48,246 nucleotides of DNA, taken from contig CAISGR010000075.1 of the NCBI GenBank assembly GCA_903884945.1, forward strand, positions 1 to 48,246, written 5' to 3'. Below, piece by piece: positions 17,344 through 26,583 of this stretch. Made by a program: the position numbers and the translations under genes. This DNA comes from an uncultured bacterium (lineage in GTDB: Bacteria; Pseudomonadota; Alphaproteobacteria; Sphingomonadales; Sphingomonadaceae). Every line of letters begins with the position of its first letter. The stretch's first letter is position 1. A model generated the notes under the pieces. That model was not told the origin of the DNA. It searched no databases and saw only the letters and a list, made by a program, of their open reading frames with translations.

Positions 17344-19026
17344 ATGCGCGCGTTGATGCTGCTGCCGTTGGCCGCCCTGTTGCCCGGCACGATGAGCGAC
17401 GGTGCCGCGCCCCCGCGGCTCGCGGCGCTGCTGGCCGGCGTCACGCTTTGCAGCGGGGACGACGGTCCGGTCGCGGCGAACCCTGCCTTGATGCGCGGCT
17501 ATGGTGGCGGTGGCTTCACCATCGTCACGGCGAATCCGGCGGCACAGGCCTTTTTCGACAACGGCATGCAACTCGCCCACGCCTTCGCGCACAAGGCGGC
17601 CAGCGCGGCCTTTGCCGAATCGGTACGGCTCGATCCATCCTGCGCGATGTGCCTGTGGGGCTCCGCCTGGAGCGACGGGCCGACGATCAACTATCCGATC
17701 GACGCTGCGACCACGGCAAAGGCAGCGGCCAAGCTGGAACAGGCGGAGAAGCTGCTCACGCCGTCGTCACCGGCCCGGGAACGCGACCTGATCGCCGCGC
17801 TGAAGCGCCGCTACGAAAAAGGCAGTGGTTCCGGCGCCAGCCCGGGCGATCTCGCCTTCGCCCGGGCGATGGACTCGCTGGCCACCCGCTATCCGCAGGA
17901 CGACGAGATCGCGACGATCGCGGCGGATGCCTGGATGGTCCCGGCCTCGCTCGGCACTATCACCAGGAACATGCCGCGCGCGGTCGCGCTGCTCGAGGGC
18001 GTTCTGAAGCGCAACCCGGATTACACGCCGGCGATCCACTTCTATATCCATGCCACTGAAATGAGTGGCTTTCCCGCGCGCGCCGAGACCTATGCCGATC
18101 GGCTGCCGGCGCTTGCGCCGCGTGCAAGCCACTTGATTCACATGCCCTCGCACACCTTCTACTGGGTGGGGCGCTATCAGGATGCGGCGGACGCGAACGT
18201 CCGCGCGGTCGCCATGGGGATCGACAATGCCCGGCGCCAGGGCCTGCCCCAGCCGGGCGGCGAGTGGCAACTCCCCTATCATGGGCACAATGTCCAATAT
18301 GGCGTGGGCGGAGCGTTGATGTCGGGGGATGCCGCTGACGCGCTCGCGCTCAGCGCCCCCTTGCTGGCCGAGGGGCCGACCGATCCCCATGGCCCGAATC
18401 CCTTCCTCCAGATGGCGATGGGCACTGCCTATGCCGCCGAGGCCCGCTTCGCCGATCCGCAGCAGGTGCTTGCCCTGCCCGACCCCGGCGACCGACTGAA
18501 ATTCGCCCAGGCCTATCGCCATTATGCCCGGGGCGAAGCGCAGGCGCGCCTCGGCAATGCCGCCGGCATTCGCGCCGAACTCGCACGGATCCCGAACGAT
18601 GTGGGTCAGGCGAAGAAGGAAGATTTCAGCGCGCATGCCACGCAACTGATGCGGATCGCCCGGCTCGGGCTGGAGGGGCGTGCCGCGATGGTCGAGGGCA
18701 AGCCGATGGTGGCGGCGAAATGGTTCGAAAAGGCCGCGAAGCTGGACGAGGCCAGCCTGATGAGCGGCCTGAGCGACCCGCCCGCCTGGTGGTATCCGCC
18801 GCGCCGCAGCTATGCCGCCGCGCTCCTCCTCGCGGGCAGGCCAGGGGAGGCGCTGAAGCAGACGGGCCTGGTCCTGTCGCGCCGGCCGAACGATCCGGTC
18901 ACCCTGTCGCTGCGCGCCGATGCCGAGGCGGCACTGGGCCAGACCGATGCCGCGGCACGGGACCGCGCGCTTGCGGAGAAGGCGTGGCACGGCGACAAGG
19001 CGGGGCTGGCGCCAGGGCTGGCTTGA
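17344..19026 (+). CDS. Exported tetratricopeptide-repeat protein
   Basis: A 560-residue protein with a short hydrophobic N-terminal signal (MRALMLLPLAALLPG), then helical hairpin repeats of the TPR kind. Recognisable units include AFAHKAASAAFAESVRLDP near residue 80, HLIHMPSHTFYWVGRYQDAADANVRA near 265-290, and C-terminal repeats around 455-555. A CAMC pair near residue 100 could hold a disulfide or metal. It is probably periplasmic and a protein-interaction scaffold; no enzymatic motif is seen. ATG 17344 is preferred over the TTG one codon earlier because the GGGGGAAG site is then better spaced. Convergent with the M24 peptidase gene. Confidence 0.85.
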   Translation: MRALMLLPLAALLPGTMSDGAAPPRLAALLAGVTLCSGDDGPVAANPALMRGYGGGGFTIVTANPAAQAFFDNGMQLAHAFAHKAASAAFAESVRLDPSCAMCLWGSAWSDGPTINYPIDAATTAKAAAKLEQAEKLLTPSSPARERDLIAALKRRYEKGSGSGASPGDLAFARAMDSLATRYPQDDEIATIAADAWMVPASLGTITRNMPRAVALLEGVLKRNPDYTPAIHFYIHATEMSGFPARAETYADRLPALAPRASHLIHMPSHTFYWVGRYQDAADANVRAVAMGIDNARRQGLPQPGGEWQLPYHGHNVQYGVGGALMSGDAADALALSAPLLAEGPTDPHGPNPFLQMAMGTAYAAEARFADPQQVLALPDPGDRLKFAQAYRHYARGEAQARLGNAAGIRAELARIPNDVGQAKKEDFSAHATQLMRIARLGLEGRAAMVEGKPMVAAKWFEKAAKLDEASLMSGLSDPPAWWYPPRRSYAAALLLAGRPGEALKQTGLVLSRRPNDPVTLSLRADAEAALGQTDAAARDRALAEKAWHGDKAGLAPGLA

Positions 19027-19048
19027 AGGCCTGCCGCGCCCGAACGGC

Positions 19049-20305
19049 TCACCCGAACGGGGAGTCGATCGATGTCGGCGGCGTGCTGAACCATTTCGGT
19101 CCGCTCGCAGTCATGTGGAAGCAATCCTCGAGGCGCACCCCGAACTTGCCCGGCAGGTAGAGCCCGGGCTCGTCCGAAAAGCACATGCCGGGCGCAAGCG
19201 GCGTGGTCTCGCCGTGCACGAGATTGACCGGCTCATGGCCATCAAGCCCGATGCCGTGGCCCGTGCGGTGTGACAACCCCGGCAGCCTGTAGCCAGGGCC
19301 ATAGCCGAGCGACGTATAATAGCGCCGCACCGCATCATCGACCTGCCCCGCCGGCACGCCGATCTTCGCGGCGGCAAAGGCGGTCGCCTGCCCGGCGCGG
19401 ACATGATCCCAGACCTTGCGGTGCTCCGCGCTCGGCGTGCCGAACACGAAGGTGCGCGAAACGTCGGACTGATAGCCCTGCACCGTACAGCCGCAGTCCA
19501 TCAGCACGATCTGGCCGTCCGCCACGACCTGCGGCGCACGGCTGCCATGCGGATAGGCGGCGGCTTCGCCGATCAGCACCAGCGCGAATTCCGGGTCCCC
19601 GCCCAGCTTGCGTGTCGCCGCATTCATCAGCGCGCCGATATCGGCGGGAGTCATCCCCTTCTCGATCCGCGGATAGGTCCAGCGATAGGCGGCGATCGTC
19701 ACGTCGGTCGCGGTCTGCATCAGCGCGATCTCGGGCGCGGTCTTGATCATCCGGCACCCGCGCACGACCGGATTGGCGGAAACCAGCTTCGCCGCCGGCA
19801 GCACGCGCGCGAGCCCGTTGACCGCGAAATAGCGCACCGTCTCCTCGATGCCGATCGGGCGCCCGGCGAGCTTGCGGTCCCGGATGAACCCGGCGACCAG
19901 CGCGAGCGGATTTTCGTCCTCCTGCCACACTCTTACTTCCGCCGGCACGCCGAGCGTCTGGCGCACCGAGGGCTCCTCGAAGAACGGCGTGACGATGCAC
20001 GGCTCGCCCTCCGCCGGCAGCACCGCCACGGTCAGTCGCTCGCTCCGGCCCCAGCGCACGCCGGTGAAATAGATCATCGACGAACCCGGCTCGATCAGGA
20101 CCGCACCGATCCCGTTCGCCTTCATCAACCCCTGCGCCCGGGCGATTCGCGCGCGGCGCTCGACCTCGCCGATCGGCGCAGTGCCGCTGGTCAAATCGGC
20201 CAGCGCTGAAAGATCGGGCTCGGCCGCACGAAGGATCGACGGCATCGTCAGCAGCGGCAGCCCGGCCATGGCGCCGCCCAGCAGCCCGCGTCTCGTCACC
20301 AGCAT
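19049..20305 (-). CDS. Exported M24 metallopeptidase (Xaa-Pro aminopeptidase type)
   Basis: A 418-residue peptidase of the pita-bread fold. The N-terminus MLVTRRGLLGG, followed by a hydrophobic stretch and LRAAEP, is a twin-arginine-type export signal. A creatinase-like N-terminal domain (about 45-170) precedes the catalytic domain, whose five metal ligands are visible: Asp in LMDCGC, Asp in QSDVSR, His in GHGIGLDGHE, Glu in FSDEPGLY and Glu in RLEDCF. It is expected to bind two Mn or Co ions and trim peptides in the periplasm. ATG 20305 is preferred to one 11 codons upstream because GGAGGG sits eight bases before it. Divergent from the symporter gene; peptide- and acid-uptake roles would be compatible. 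Confidence 0.88.
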   Translation of the reverse strand: MLVTRRGLLGGAMAGLPLLTMPSILRAAEPDLSALADLTSGTAPIGEVERRARIARAQGLMKANGIGAVLIEPGSSMIYFTGVRWGRSERLTVAVLPAEGEPCIVTPFFEEPSVRQTLGVPAEVRVWQEDENPLALVAGFIRDRKLAGRPIGIEETVRYFAVNGLARVLPAAKLVSANPVVRGCRMIKTAPEIALMQTATDVTIAAYRWTYPRIEKGMTPADIGALMNAATRKLGGDPEFALVLIGEAAAYPHGSRAPQVVADGQIVLMDCGCTVQGYQSDVSRTFVFGTPSAEHRKVWDHVRAGQATAFAAAKIGVPAGQVDDAVRRYYTSLGYGPGYRLPGLSHRTGHGIGLDGHEPVNLVHGETTPLAPGMCFSDEPGLYLPGKFGVRLEDCFHMTASGPKWFSTPPTSIDSPFG

Positions 20306-20398
20306 GGCGGGTCCCTCCGTTTCCGTGCCGATCGACATAAGGCGCTTGACCGCGCCGCCGCAATCCCCTTCCCTGCCGCGCAAATCCGGGGAACCTAC

Positions 20399-21700
20399 AT
20401 GGCCAAGCGCCTCACATTTTATATTCTGATCGGTCTCGTGCTCGGCCTGGTGGTGGGTTGGGGCCTGAACGCCGCGATCGATGACGGCACCGCGGCTTCC
20501 GCCGCGCGCCTCAAGCAAATCGCGGGCTATATCTCGGTCGTCACGACCATCTTCCTGCAACTGATCAAGATGATCATCGCGCCATTGGTGTTCGGCACGC
20601 TGGTCAGCGGCATCGCGCATATGGGCGATACCGGCGCGCTCGGCCGGGTCGGGCTCAAGGCGCTGCTGTGGTTCATCTGCGCGAGCCTCTTCTCGCTCAC
20701 GCTCGGCCTCGCGCTGGTACACCTGCTCCAGCCGGGGGTCGGGTTGAACCTGCCGATTCCGCCCGTCACCGCCGAGACCGGCCTCGCCAAGGCGGTGTTC
20801 GAGCCCAACGACTTCGTGAAGCACATCTTCCCGGCCTCGATCATCGGCGTGATGGCGACCAACGAGATCCTGCCCATCGTCGTCTTCTCGGTCTTCTTCG
20901 GCGTCGCGATCACCGCCGTCGGCGAGCGCGCGGCCCCGCTCGTGCGCGCTACCGAGGGGCTGGTCGCGGTGATGCTCCAGGTCACCGATTATGTGATGCG
21001 CTTCGCTCCCTTCGCCGTGTTCGCCGCGGTCAGCGCGGCGCTCGCGGAACAGGGCCCGAGCGTGATCCTCAAGCTCGCCTATTTCATGGGCAGCGTCTAT
21101 CTCGGCCTTGCGCTGCTGTGGCTCTCGCTGATCGCCGCGGTGTTCCTGTTCGTCGGCAGGCGGACCGGGCAGCTGCTGCGTTATATCCGCGAACCGGTCC
21201 TCGTCGCCTTTTCGACTGCCTCGTCAGAAGCTGCCTTCCCCCGTACGCTCGAGGCACTCGACCGGTTCGGCGTGCCGCCCAAGATCGCCAGCTTCGTCCT
21301 GCCGCTCGGCTATTCCTTCAACCTCGACGGCTCGATGATGTACATGACCTTCGCGTCGCTGTTCATCGCCCAGGCCTATGGCATCCAGCTGTCGCTGGGC
21401 ACGCAGATCGCGCTGCTGCTGACGCTGATGGTCACGTCGAAGGGCATTGCCGGGGTGCCGCGCGCCAGTCTCGTGGTGATCACGGCGACCATGGCGAGCT
21501 TCCACATCCCCGAGGCGGGGATCCTGCTCGTCGTTGCGGTCGATCATTTCCTCGACATGGGCCGGTCGGCGACCAACGTCGTCGGCAACGCGATCGCCGC
21601 GACCGTGGTGGCGCGGTGGGAAGGCGATCTCGATCCGCCGGAACCCGCCGAGATCGAACCGCCCCATGCGCCGAGCCACGGGCTCAGCGGTCACGCATAG
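20399..21700 (+). CDS. Dicarboxylate/amino acid:cation symporter (DAACS family)
   Basis: A 433-residue inner-membrane transporter of the DctA/GltP type that takes up C4-dicarboxylates, glutamate or aspartate with Na+ or H+. Eight membrane helices and two re-entrant loops are expected. Family motifs are visible: AFSTASSEAAFPRTLE (the serine-rich hairpin), LPLGYSFNLDGSMMYMTFASLFIAQAYG and GIAGVPRASLVVITATM, followed by VDHFLDMGRSATNVVGNA. The final ten bases overlap the convergent GST gene. Substrate choice between dicarboxylates and amino acids cannot be settled by reading. Confidence 0.93.
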   Translation: MAKRLTFYILIGLVLGLVVGWGLNAAIDDGTAASAARLKQIAGYISVVTTIFLQLIKMIIAPLVFGTLVSGIAHMGDTGALGRVGLKALLWFICASLFSLTLGLALVHLLQPGVGLNLPIPPVTAETGLAKAVFEPNDFVKHIFPASIIGVMATNEILPIVVFSVFFGVAITAVGERAAPLVRATEGLVAVMLQVTDYVMRFAPFAVFAAVSAALAEQGPSVILKLAYFMGSVYLGLALLWLSLIAAVFLFVGRRTGQLLRYIREPVLVAFSTASSEAAFPRTLEALDRFGVPPKIASFVLPLGYSFNLDGSMMYMTFASLFIAQAYGIQLSLGTQIALLLTLMVTSKGIAGVPRASLVVITATMASFHIPEAGILLVVAVDHFLDMGRSATNVVGNAIAATVVARWEGDLDPPEPAEIEPPHAPSHGLSGHA

Positions 21701-22323
21701 GCATAGGGCCCGCCCTTGGCGAGCGCTGCCTGATAGGCCGGCCGCGCATGAATCTTGGCGAGCCACGCGATGGTGTGCGGGCGTGACGCGCCAAGCCCGG
21801 CGCGGCCTCGCGCCGCTTCGAGCGGGAAGCTCATCATGATGTCGGCGCCGCTGATCTCGTCGCCCGCGAACCAGGGGCGTTGCGCGAGCTCGGCTTCGAC
21901 ATAGTCGAGATGGACGTCGATCATCGGCTGGATGCGCTTTGCCACCTTCTTGCCGAACAGCGGGATGCGATTGACCACGAGCAGCACCAGCAGCGGCGGC
22001 ATCATCGATCCCTCGGCATAATGGAGGAACTGGCGATAGCGCAGCACTGAGTCGCGGTGCCCCTGCGGCCCCAGCTTCCCGTCGGCCTTCTCGACCAGAT
22101 ATTCGATGATTGCCCCGGTCTCCGCGATGACGTGTCCCTCGTCGCTGTCCTCGATCACCGGCGACTTGCCGAGCGGATGCACCTTCTTCAGTTCGGGCGG
22201 CGCCAGCATGGTCTGCTTGTTCCGCTCATAGCGCTTGACCTCATAGGGAAGGCCGAGTTCCTCAAGCATCCACAGGATGCGCTGCGATCGCGAATTCTCG
22301 AGATGGTGGACGATGATCGTCAT
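21691..22323 (-). CDS. Glutathione S-transferase
   Basis: A 210-residue cytosolic GST. The thioredoxin-fold N-terminal domain has HHLENSRSQRILWMLEELGLPYE, with Ser11 or neighbouring residues as the probable activator of glutathione, and the cis-proline glutathione-binding region LGKSPVIED with AETGAIIEYL. The helical C-terminal domain carries RPWFAGDEISGADIMMSFP, the family's N-capping box region. It could detoxify electrophiles or act in a specific pathway; the partner methyltransferase gives no clear lead. Start overlaps the methyltransferase stop by four bases, so both are one transcript. Confidence 0.93.
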   Translation of the reverse strand: MTIIVHHLENSRSQRILWMLEELGLPYEVKRYERNKQTMLAPPELKKVHPLGKSPVIEDSDEGHVIAETGAIIEYLVEKADGKLGPQGHRDSVLRYRQFLHYAEGSMMPPLLVLLVVNRIPLFGKKVAKRIQPMIDVHLDYVEAELAQRPWFAGDEISGADIMMSFPLEAARGRAGLGASRPHTIAWLAKIHARPAYQAALAKGGPYAYA

Positions 22324-23171
22324 TGCGCCTCTCCTGACGGGTTATGCGCCGACCATAGCCATGCCGCGGCAGGGAAATCCACCACGTCGCCGGAACGGTG
22401 GCGTTCCAGCACGGCAGTGATGCGCCCGATCATGGCCGCGCGTTCCATCGGCGCCGCCGCCCGAAGCACCGGTGCGCTCGGGCCGATACGGCTGAAGAAG
22501 GACAGCGCGTCGGCGACGGCGTCGTCCCCCTGCCCCGCGCGATAGGAAAAATCGACCGGCACCGCCTCGACAGCCTGCCAGCCCGCTTCCGTCAGCACCG
22601 CGCGCACGCGATCCGGATCGGCGAAGGCGAAGGGGCCGGGAACATAGGCTGGCGATGGCGGCGGCGGCGTGCCGAAGATCTCGGCCTGGATCTCCGACGC
22701 CCAGAGGTTGAGCGCCACCGACCGGAAGCAGGAAAAGACCAGCCGGCCGCGCGGGGCGGCGGCCGACCGCAGCGCGGCGAAGGCCGCCACCGGATCGGGA
22801 AAGAACATCACCCCGTGCCGGGAGACGAACAGGTCGACCGGCGCCTGCCCCGCGACGAGCGTCTCGACCGGCCCTTGCGCGAAGGACAGGTTGGCGATGC
22901 CGGCCGCACGCTCGGTCGCGATCGCGACGAGACCGGGGGAGAGATCGATCCCGGTCACCTCCGCCCGCGGCAAGGCGCGCGCAAGCGCCAGGCTGGTCGC
23001 CCCCGCGCCGCAGCCGATGTCGAGGATGTGCGGCGCGGGGATGCCCGCCACGGCCTGGATCGCCGCTGCGTTCAGATGCGGCGCCAGCCCGGCGAAGCTG
23101 CGATCGGTGCGCTGCCACTCGGCGGCCCAGACGTCGCCGACGGGGCCGATCCATTGCGACGCGTCAGTCAT
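22320..23171 (-). CDS. SAM-dependent methyltransferase, class I
   Basis: A 283-residue Rossmann-fold methyltransferase. Motif I HILDIGCGAGATSLALARALP binds S-adenosylmethionine, followed by the acidic VTGIDLS post-I and a DLFVSRHGVMFF motif IV region. The long C-terminal part (PFAFADPDRVRAVLTEAGW) is the kind seen in UbiE/COQ5-like and small-molecule methyltransferases. The substrate is not determinable. The ATG at 23171 gives the family N-terminus; 26 further codons are open upstream but unconvincing. First gene of a pair with the GST. Confidence 0.88.
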   Translation of the reverse strand: MTDASQWIGPVGDVWAAEWQRTDRSFAGLAPHLNAAAIQAVAGIPAPHILDIGCGAGATSLALARALPRAEVTGIDLSPGLVAIATERAAGIANLSFAQGPVETLVAGQAPVDLFVSRHGVMFFPDPVAAFAALRSAAAPRGRLVFSCFRSVALNLWASEIQAEIFGTPPPPSPAYVPGPFAFADPDRVRAVLTEAGWQAVEAVPVDFSYRAGQGDDAVADALSFFSRIGPSAPVLRAAAPMERAAMIGRITAVLERHRSGDVVDFPAAAWLWSAHNPSGEAQ

Positions 23172-23265
23172 GGGAAGTTCCAATCCAGGGCTGTTCCGTC
23201 CCGCGCCATCACTGCCGTTCCAGCGACGCCACGGCGCCCGAGTAGACATCAGGGGGCGGAAATAT

Positions 23266-23295
23266 GAAAGGCCCGCCGTCGCGGGCGGGCCTTTC
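23266..23295 (-). terminator. recA terminator hairpin
   Basis: A perfect 12-base stem, 23266-23277 (GAAAGGCCCGCC) with 23284-23295, and a six-base loop, followed on the minus strand by ATATTT. It sits 40 bases after the recA stop and before the methyltransferase start, insulating the two. Confidence 0.85.
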
Positions 23296-23334
23296 CGGGT
23301 TGTTCGACGGGAAACGCCGCGACGGTCTTGGGTC

Positions 23335-24420
23335 TCAGAGATCGTCGTCCTCGTCGGGACCGGCCATCATCTCTTCGGCCACCTTGTCGGTGCGCGACCG
23401 GATAGCCTTTTCGAGGCGATCCGCCATGTCAGGATTCTCCCGGAGGAAATTCTTCGAATTCTCACGGCCCTGGCCGATCCGGACGCTGTCATAGCTGAAC
23501 CAGGCGCCCGATTTCTCGACCAGCCCCGCCTTGACGCCGAGATCGAGAATCTCGCCGAGCTTCGAGACGCCCTGGCCGTACATGATGTCGAACTCGACCT
23601 GCTTGAACGGCGGGGCGACCTTGTTCTTGACCACCTTCACCCGCGTGGTGTTGCCGACGATCTCCTCGCGATCCTTGATCTGGCCGGTGCGGCGGATGTC
23701 GAGCCGGACCGAAGCGTAGAATTTCAGCGCATTGCCGCCCGTCGTGGTCTCGGGGTTGCCGTACATCACGCCGATCTTCATGCGCAGCTGGTTGAAGAAG
23801 ATCACCATGCAGCGCGAACGGCTGATCGAGCCGGTCAGCTTGCGCAGGCTCTGCGACATCAGCCGCGCCTGCAGGCCGACATGGCTGTCACCCATCTCAC
23901 CCTCGATTTCGGCCCGCGGCACGAGCGCGGCGACCGAATCGACCACCAGTACGTCGATCGCGTTCGAGCGGACCAGCGTGTCGACGATCTCGAGCGCCTG
24001 CTCGCCGGTATCGGGCTGCGACACGATCAGCTCGTCGATATTGACGCCGAGCTTCTTGGCATAGACCGGGTCGAGCGCATGCTCGGCATCGACGAACGCC
24101 GCCGTGCCCCCGCCCTTCTGCGCCTCGGCGATGACATGGAGCGCGAGCGTCGTCTTGCCCGAGCTTTCCGGGCCGTAGATCTCGATCACCCGGCCCCGCG
24201 GCAGGCCGCCGACGCCGAGCGCGATGTCGAGCCCGAGCGAGCCGGTCGAGATCGTCTCGACCTGCATGGTTTCCTTCGAGCCGAGCCGCATGGCGCTGCC
24301 CTTGCCGAAGGCACGATCGATTTGTGCGAGAGCGGCATCGAGTGCTTTTGCGCGCTCGCTGCTCGCCTTGTCGTTGGAGACTGCCATTTTGTTGTCGATG
24401 ACCTTCAATGATGCCGCCAC
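23335..24420 (-). CDS. recA: Recombinase RecA (GTG start)
   Basis: Strand-exchange ATPase and coprotease that triggers LexA cleavage. The 361-residue product has Walker [10 protein letters not shown], the Walker B segment LVVDSVAAL, the L1/L2 loop regions ([46 protein letters not shown]) and an acidic tail ending DEDDDL. Three starts are possible (24456 ATG, 24420 GTG, 24387 ATG); GTG 24420 is chosen because GGAGG lies five bases before it and the predicted transcription start, about 24470, leaves little room for 24456. A LexA box at 24498-24512 controls it, and a strong hairpin terminates it. Secure identification. Confidence 0.98.
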   Translation of the reverse strand: MAASLKVIDNKMAVSNDKASSERAKALDAALAQIDRAFGKGSAMRLGSKETMQVETISTGSLGLDIALGVGGLPRGRVIEIYGPESSGKTTLALHVIAEAQKGGGTAAFVDAEHALDPVYAKKLGVNIDELIVSQPDTGEQALEIVDTLVRSNAIDVLVVDSVAALVPRAEIEGEMGDSHVGLQARLMSQSLRKLTGSISRSRCMVIFFNQLRMKIGVMYGNPETTTGGNALKFYASVRLDIRRTGQIKDREEIVGNTTRVKVVKNKVAPPFKQVEFDIMYGQGVSKLGEILDLGVKAGLVEKSGAWFSYDSVRIGQGRENSKNFLRENPDMADRLEKAIRSRTDKVAEEMMAGPDEDDDL

Positions 24421-24497
24421 TGGAGCCTCCGTCGCTAGACCGATCACATCGCGCATTCAATGCGTGTTGGAAGCTTCGTATACGGTTTGTTCTACGA

Positions 24498-24512
24498 GAA
24501 CAAGAGCGGAAC
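24498..24512 (-). promoter_or_regulatory. LexA (SOS) box of recA
   Basis: On the minus strand GTTC, seven bases, GTTC: the alphaproteobacterial SOS box. It covers the likely -35, with a TATACG -10 at about 24477-24482. An additional GTTC-N5-GAAC palindrome (24489-24501) overlaps. It lies between recA and the divergent adenine deaminase gene, whose start is over 100 bases away. Confidence 0.85.
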
Positions 24513-24618
24513 ATCGCTTTTTTCGACATTTTCCGGCGTGCGATCTTTTCCGCGATTGCCCGGCACCGCCCTGCTGTTCCTCCTTGCTCCTCCGCCCCCG
24601 GCGCGCGATGGAGCCGTG

Positions 24619-25644
24619 ATGACCGATCCGGATTTCATCGCCGGCCTGCCCAAGGCCGAGCTCCATCTCCATATCGAGGGCAGCCTCGAGCCCGAGCTCA
24701 TGTTCGCGCTCGCCACGCGCAACGGGGTGACGATCCCCTTCGCGAGCGTCGAGGAGGTCCGTGCCGCCTATGATTTCTCGAACCTGCAGGATTTCCTCGA
24801 CATCTATTATGCCGGCGCGAACGTCCTGCAGACCCGCGACGATTTCCGCGACCTCGCGCTGGCCTATTTCGACCGGGCGGCGGCCGACGGCGTCGTCCAC
24901 GCCGAAATCATGTTCGATCCGCAGACCCACACGGATCGCGGCATTGCCTTCGGCACGGTGATCGAGGGGCTGCTCGCGGGCATGGCCGAGGCGGAGGCGA
25001 AGCACGGCATGACGTCGCGCCTGATCCTCTCCTTTCTGCGCCATCTCGATGAGGCTGCGGCCTTCGCCACGCTCGCGGCGGCGGAGCCCTGGCTCGACCG
25101 CATCGCCGCGGTCGGCCTCGATTCGTCCGAGGTGGGCCATCCGCCCGAGAAGTTCGCCCGGGTCTTCGCCGCCGCCCGCGAAAAGGGCCTCAGGCTCGTC
25201 GCGCATGCCGGCGAGGAAGGGCCGCCCGCCTATGTCCGCCAGGCGCTCGATATCCTCGGTATCGACCGGCTCGACCATGGCAATCGCAGCCTGGAGGATC
25301 CGGTCCTGGTTACGCGGCTGGCGCGGACGGGCATGACCCTGACGGTATGCCCGCTTTCCAACCTCAAGCTGTGCGTGGTCGACGACATGGCGCACCATCC
25401 CATCGACCGGATGCTCAGGGCCGGGCTGCGCGCGACGATCAACTCGGACGATCCCGCCTATTTCGGGGGCTATATCGCCGATAACTACCGCGCCGCCGCG
25501 GCCGGGCGCGGGCTGGACCGCGACGATCTCGCGCTGCTGGCGCGCAATTCCTTTCTCGGATCCTTCCTGCCGGACGACGCGGTTGCCGCGCATCTCGCCC
25601 GGCTCGACGCCTATCTCGATGCCCATCTGGAGCCCAGTGCATGA
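24619..25644 (+). CDS. Adenine deaminase (adenosine-deaminase-like fold)
   Basis: A 341-residue zinc hydrolase converting adenine to hypoxanthine plus ammonia. The metal site starts at KAELHLHIEGSLEPE, with His16 and His18; then HAGEEGPPAYV and CPLSNLKLCVVDDM and the terminal NSDDPAYFGGY. The blocks LQDFLDIYYAGANVL, DPQTHTDRGI and VGLDSSEVGHPP match the adenine deaminase subgroup typified by Pseudomonas PA0148 rather than true adenosine deaminase. ATG 24619 is chosen over a long, unconvincing upstream extension to 24460. Its stop overlaps the phosphoribosyltransferase start (ATGA), which would channel hypoxanthine to IMP. Confidence 0.88.
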   Translation: MTDPDFIAGLPKAELHLHIEGSLEPELMFALATRNGVTIPFASVEEVRAAYDFSNLQDFLDIYYAGANVLQTRDDFRDLALAYFDRAAADGVVHAEIMFDPQTHTDRGIAFGTVIEGLLAGMAEAEAKHGMTSRLILSFLRHLDEAAAFATLAAAEPWLDRIAAVGLDSSEVGHPPEKFARVFAAAREKGLRLVAHAGEEGPPAYVRQALDILGIDRLDHGNRSLEDPVLVTRLARTGMTLTVCPLSNLKLCVVDDMAHHPIDRMLRAGLRATINSDDPAYFGGYIADNYRAAAAGRGLDRDDLALLARNSFLGSFLPDDAVAAHLARLDAYLDAHLEPSA

Positions 25645-26156
25645 CCGTTTTCGCCGATATTCCGCATGACGAATTCGTCGCTGCCGTGCGCGCGCTCGCG
25701 CTGCAGCTGGCCGATGACGCGTGGAAGCCCGATTTCATCATCGGCATCGGCCGCGGCGGGCTCGCGCCGGCCGTGTATCTCAGCCATGCCACCGGCCTGC
25801 CGATGCTCTCGGTCGATTATTCGAGCCAGGTGAAGGATTTCGCCGACGAGCCGCTGGTCAAGCTGGCGAAGCGCAGCCAGGCGGGCGAGCGCCTGCTGTT
25901 CCTCGACGACATCAACGATTCCGGCCGCACCATCGCCCATCTCCGCGGCGCGCTGCAGGCGGCCGAGGCGCGTGCGGGCGGCATCCGCTTCGCCACGCTG
26001 ATCGACAATGTCAGTTCCGCCGAAAAGGTCGATTATCGCGCGCGCACGATCGACCGGACGACCAACAAGGACTGGTTCGTCTTCCCGTGGGAGGCCGTCG
26101 CCCCGGCCCAGTCGCTGGTGGAGGATGCCGCCGCCGTGCCCGAGCGGATCGCCTGA
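25641..26156 (+). CDS. Purine phosphoribosyltransferase-family protein
   Basis: A 171-residue type I phosphoribosyltransferase. The PRPP-binding signature LLFLDDINDSGRTIAHL starts near residue 84 (two acidic residues then a loop), and IIGIGRGGLAPAVYLSH near residue 30 is the PPi loop. Such proteins join a base to PRPP. Following an adenine deaminase gene with overlapping codons, hypoxanthine (or xanthine/guanine) is the likely substrate, giving IMP; this is inferred from context. The ending DWFVFPWE is characteristic of the purine group. Convergent with the receiver gene. Confidence 0.85.
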   Translation: MTVFADIPHDEFVAAVRALALQLADDAWKPDFIIGIGRGGLAPAVYLSHATGLPMLSVDYSSQVKDFADEPLVKLAKRSQAGERLLFLDDINDSGRTIAHLRGALQAAEARAGGIRFATLIDNVSSAEKVDYRARTIDRTTNKDWFVFPWEAVAPAQSLVEDAAAVPERIA

Positions 26157-26186
26157 TCGCCGCGCCGCCGTGCCAGGGGCGGCCGC

Positions 26187-26546
26187 CTATGCCGGAAGCA
26201 GCGCGTCCAGCGCCCTGGCAACGCCGTCCATGGTGAAGGGCTTGGGCAGCGTCGGCCGGTCGCGATGCGCCTCGGCGATGCTGTCGGTCGATCCGCCGGT
26301 GGCGAGCACGAACGGCACGCCCTTTGCAGCCAGCGCATCCGCGATCGGCCAGCTCTTCTCGCCGCCGCGCAGGTTCACGTCGAGGATCGCCGCGTCGATC
26401 GCCACTGAATCGATCAGGGCGAGCGCCTCGGCGACGCTGTCGGCGGTACCGGCCATCGCCTTGCCGAGGACGTCGAGGAAATCCTCGAGCATCATGGCGA
26501 TCAACGGCTCGTCCTCGACGATCAATATTCTTTGCGGCCCGGTCAT
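26187..26546 (-). CDS. Single-domain response regulator receiver
   Basis: A 119-residue stand-alone CheY-like receiver. The acidic pocket Glu11/Asp12, phospho-acceptor Asp56 (AILDVNLRGG), Thr83 and Lys102 are all present, so it should be phosphorylated, but there is no output domain. It is in the same direction as cckA, 37 bases after it, and probably shares its transcript. It is not a close match to CpdR or DivK as remembered; the DVNLRGG form resembles receivers paired with HWE-type kinases. It may act as a phosphate sink or pass signals by protein contact. Confidence 0.9.
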   Translation of the reverse strand: MTGPQRILIVEDEPLIAMMLEDFLDVLGKAMAGTADSVAEALALIDSVAIDAAILDVNLRGGEKSWPIADALAAKGVPFVLATGGSTDSIAEAHRDRPTLPKPFTMDGVARALDALLPA

Positions 26547-26583
26547 TGCGGCTCTCTAGCCACCCGGGCATCCCCGCGCCAAG

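Noticed and set aside
26187..26546. Identity of the small receiver as CpdR or DivK
   Set aside because: The residues around the phospho-acceptor (DVNLRGG) do not match those proteins as I know them.
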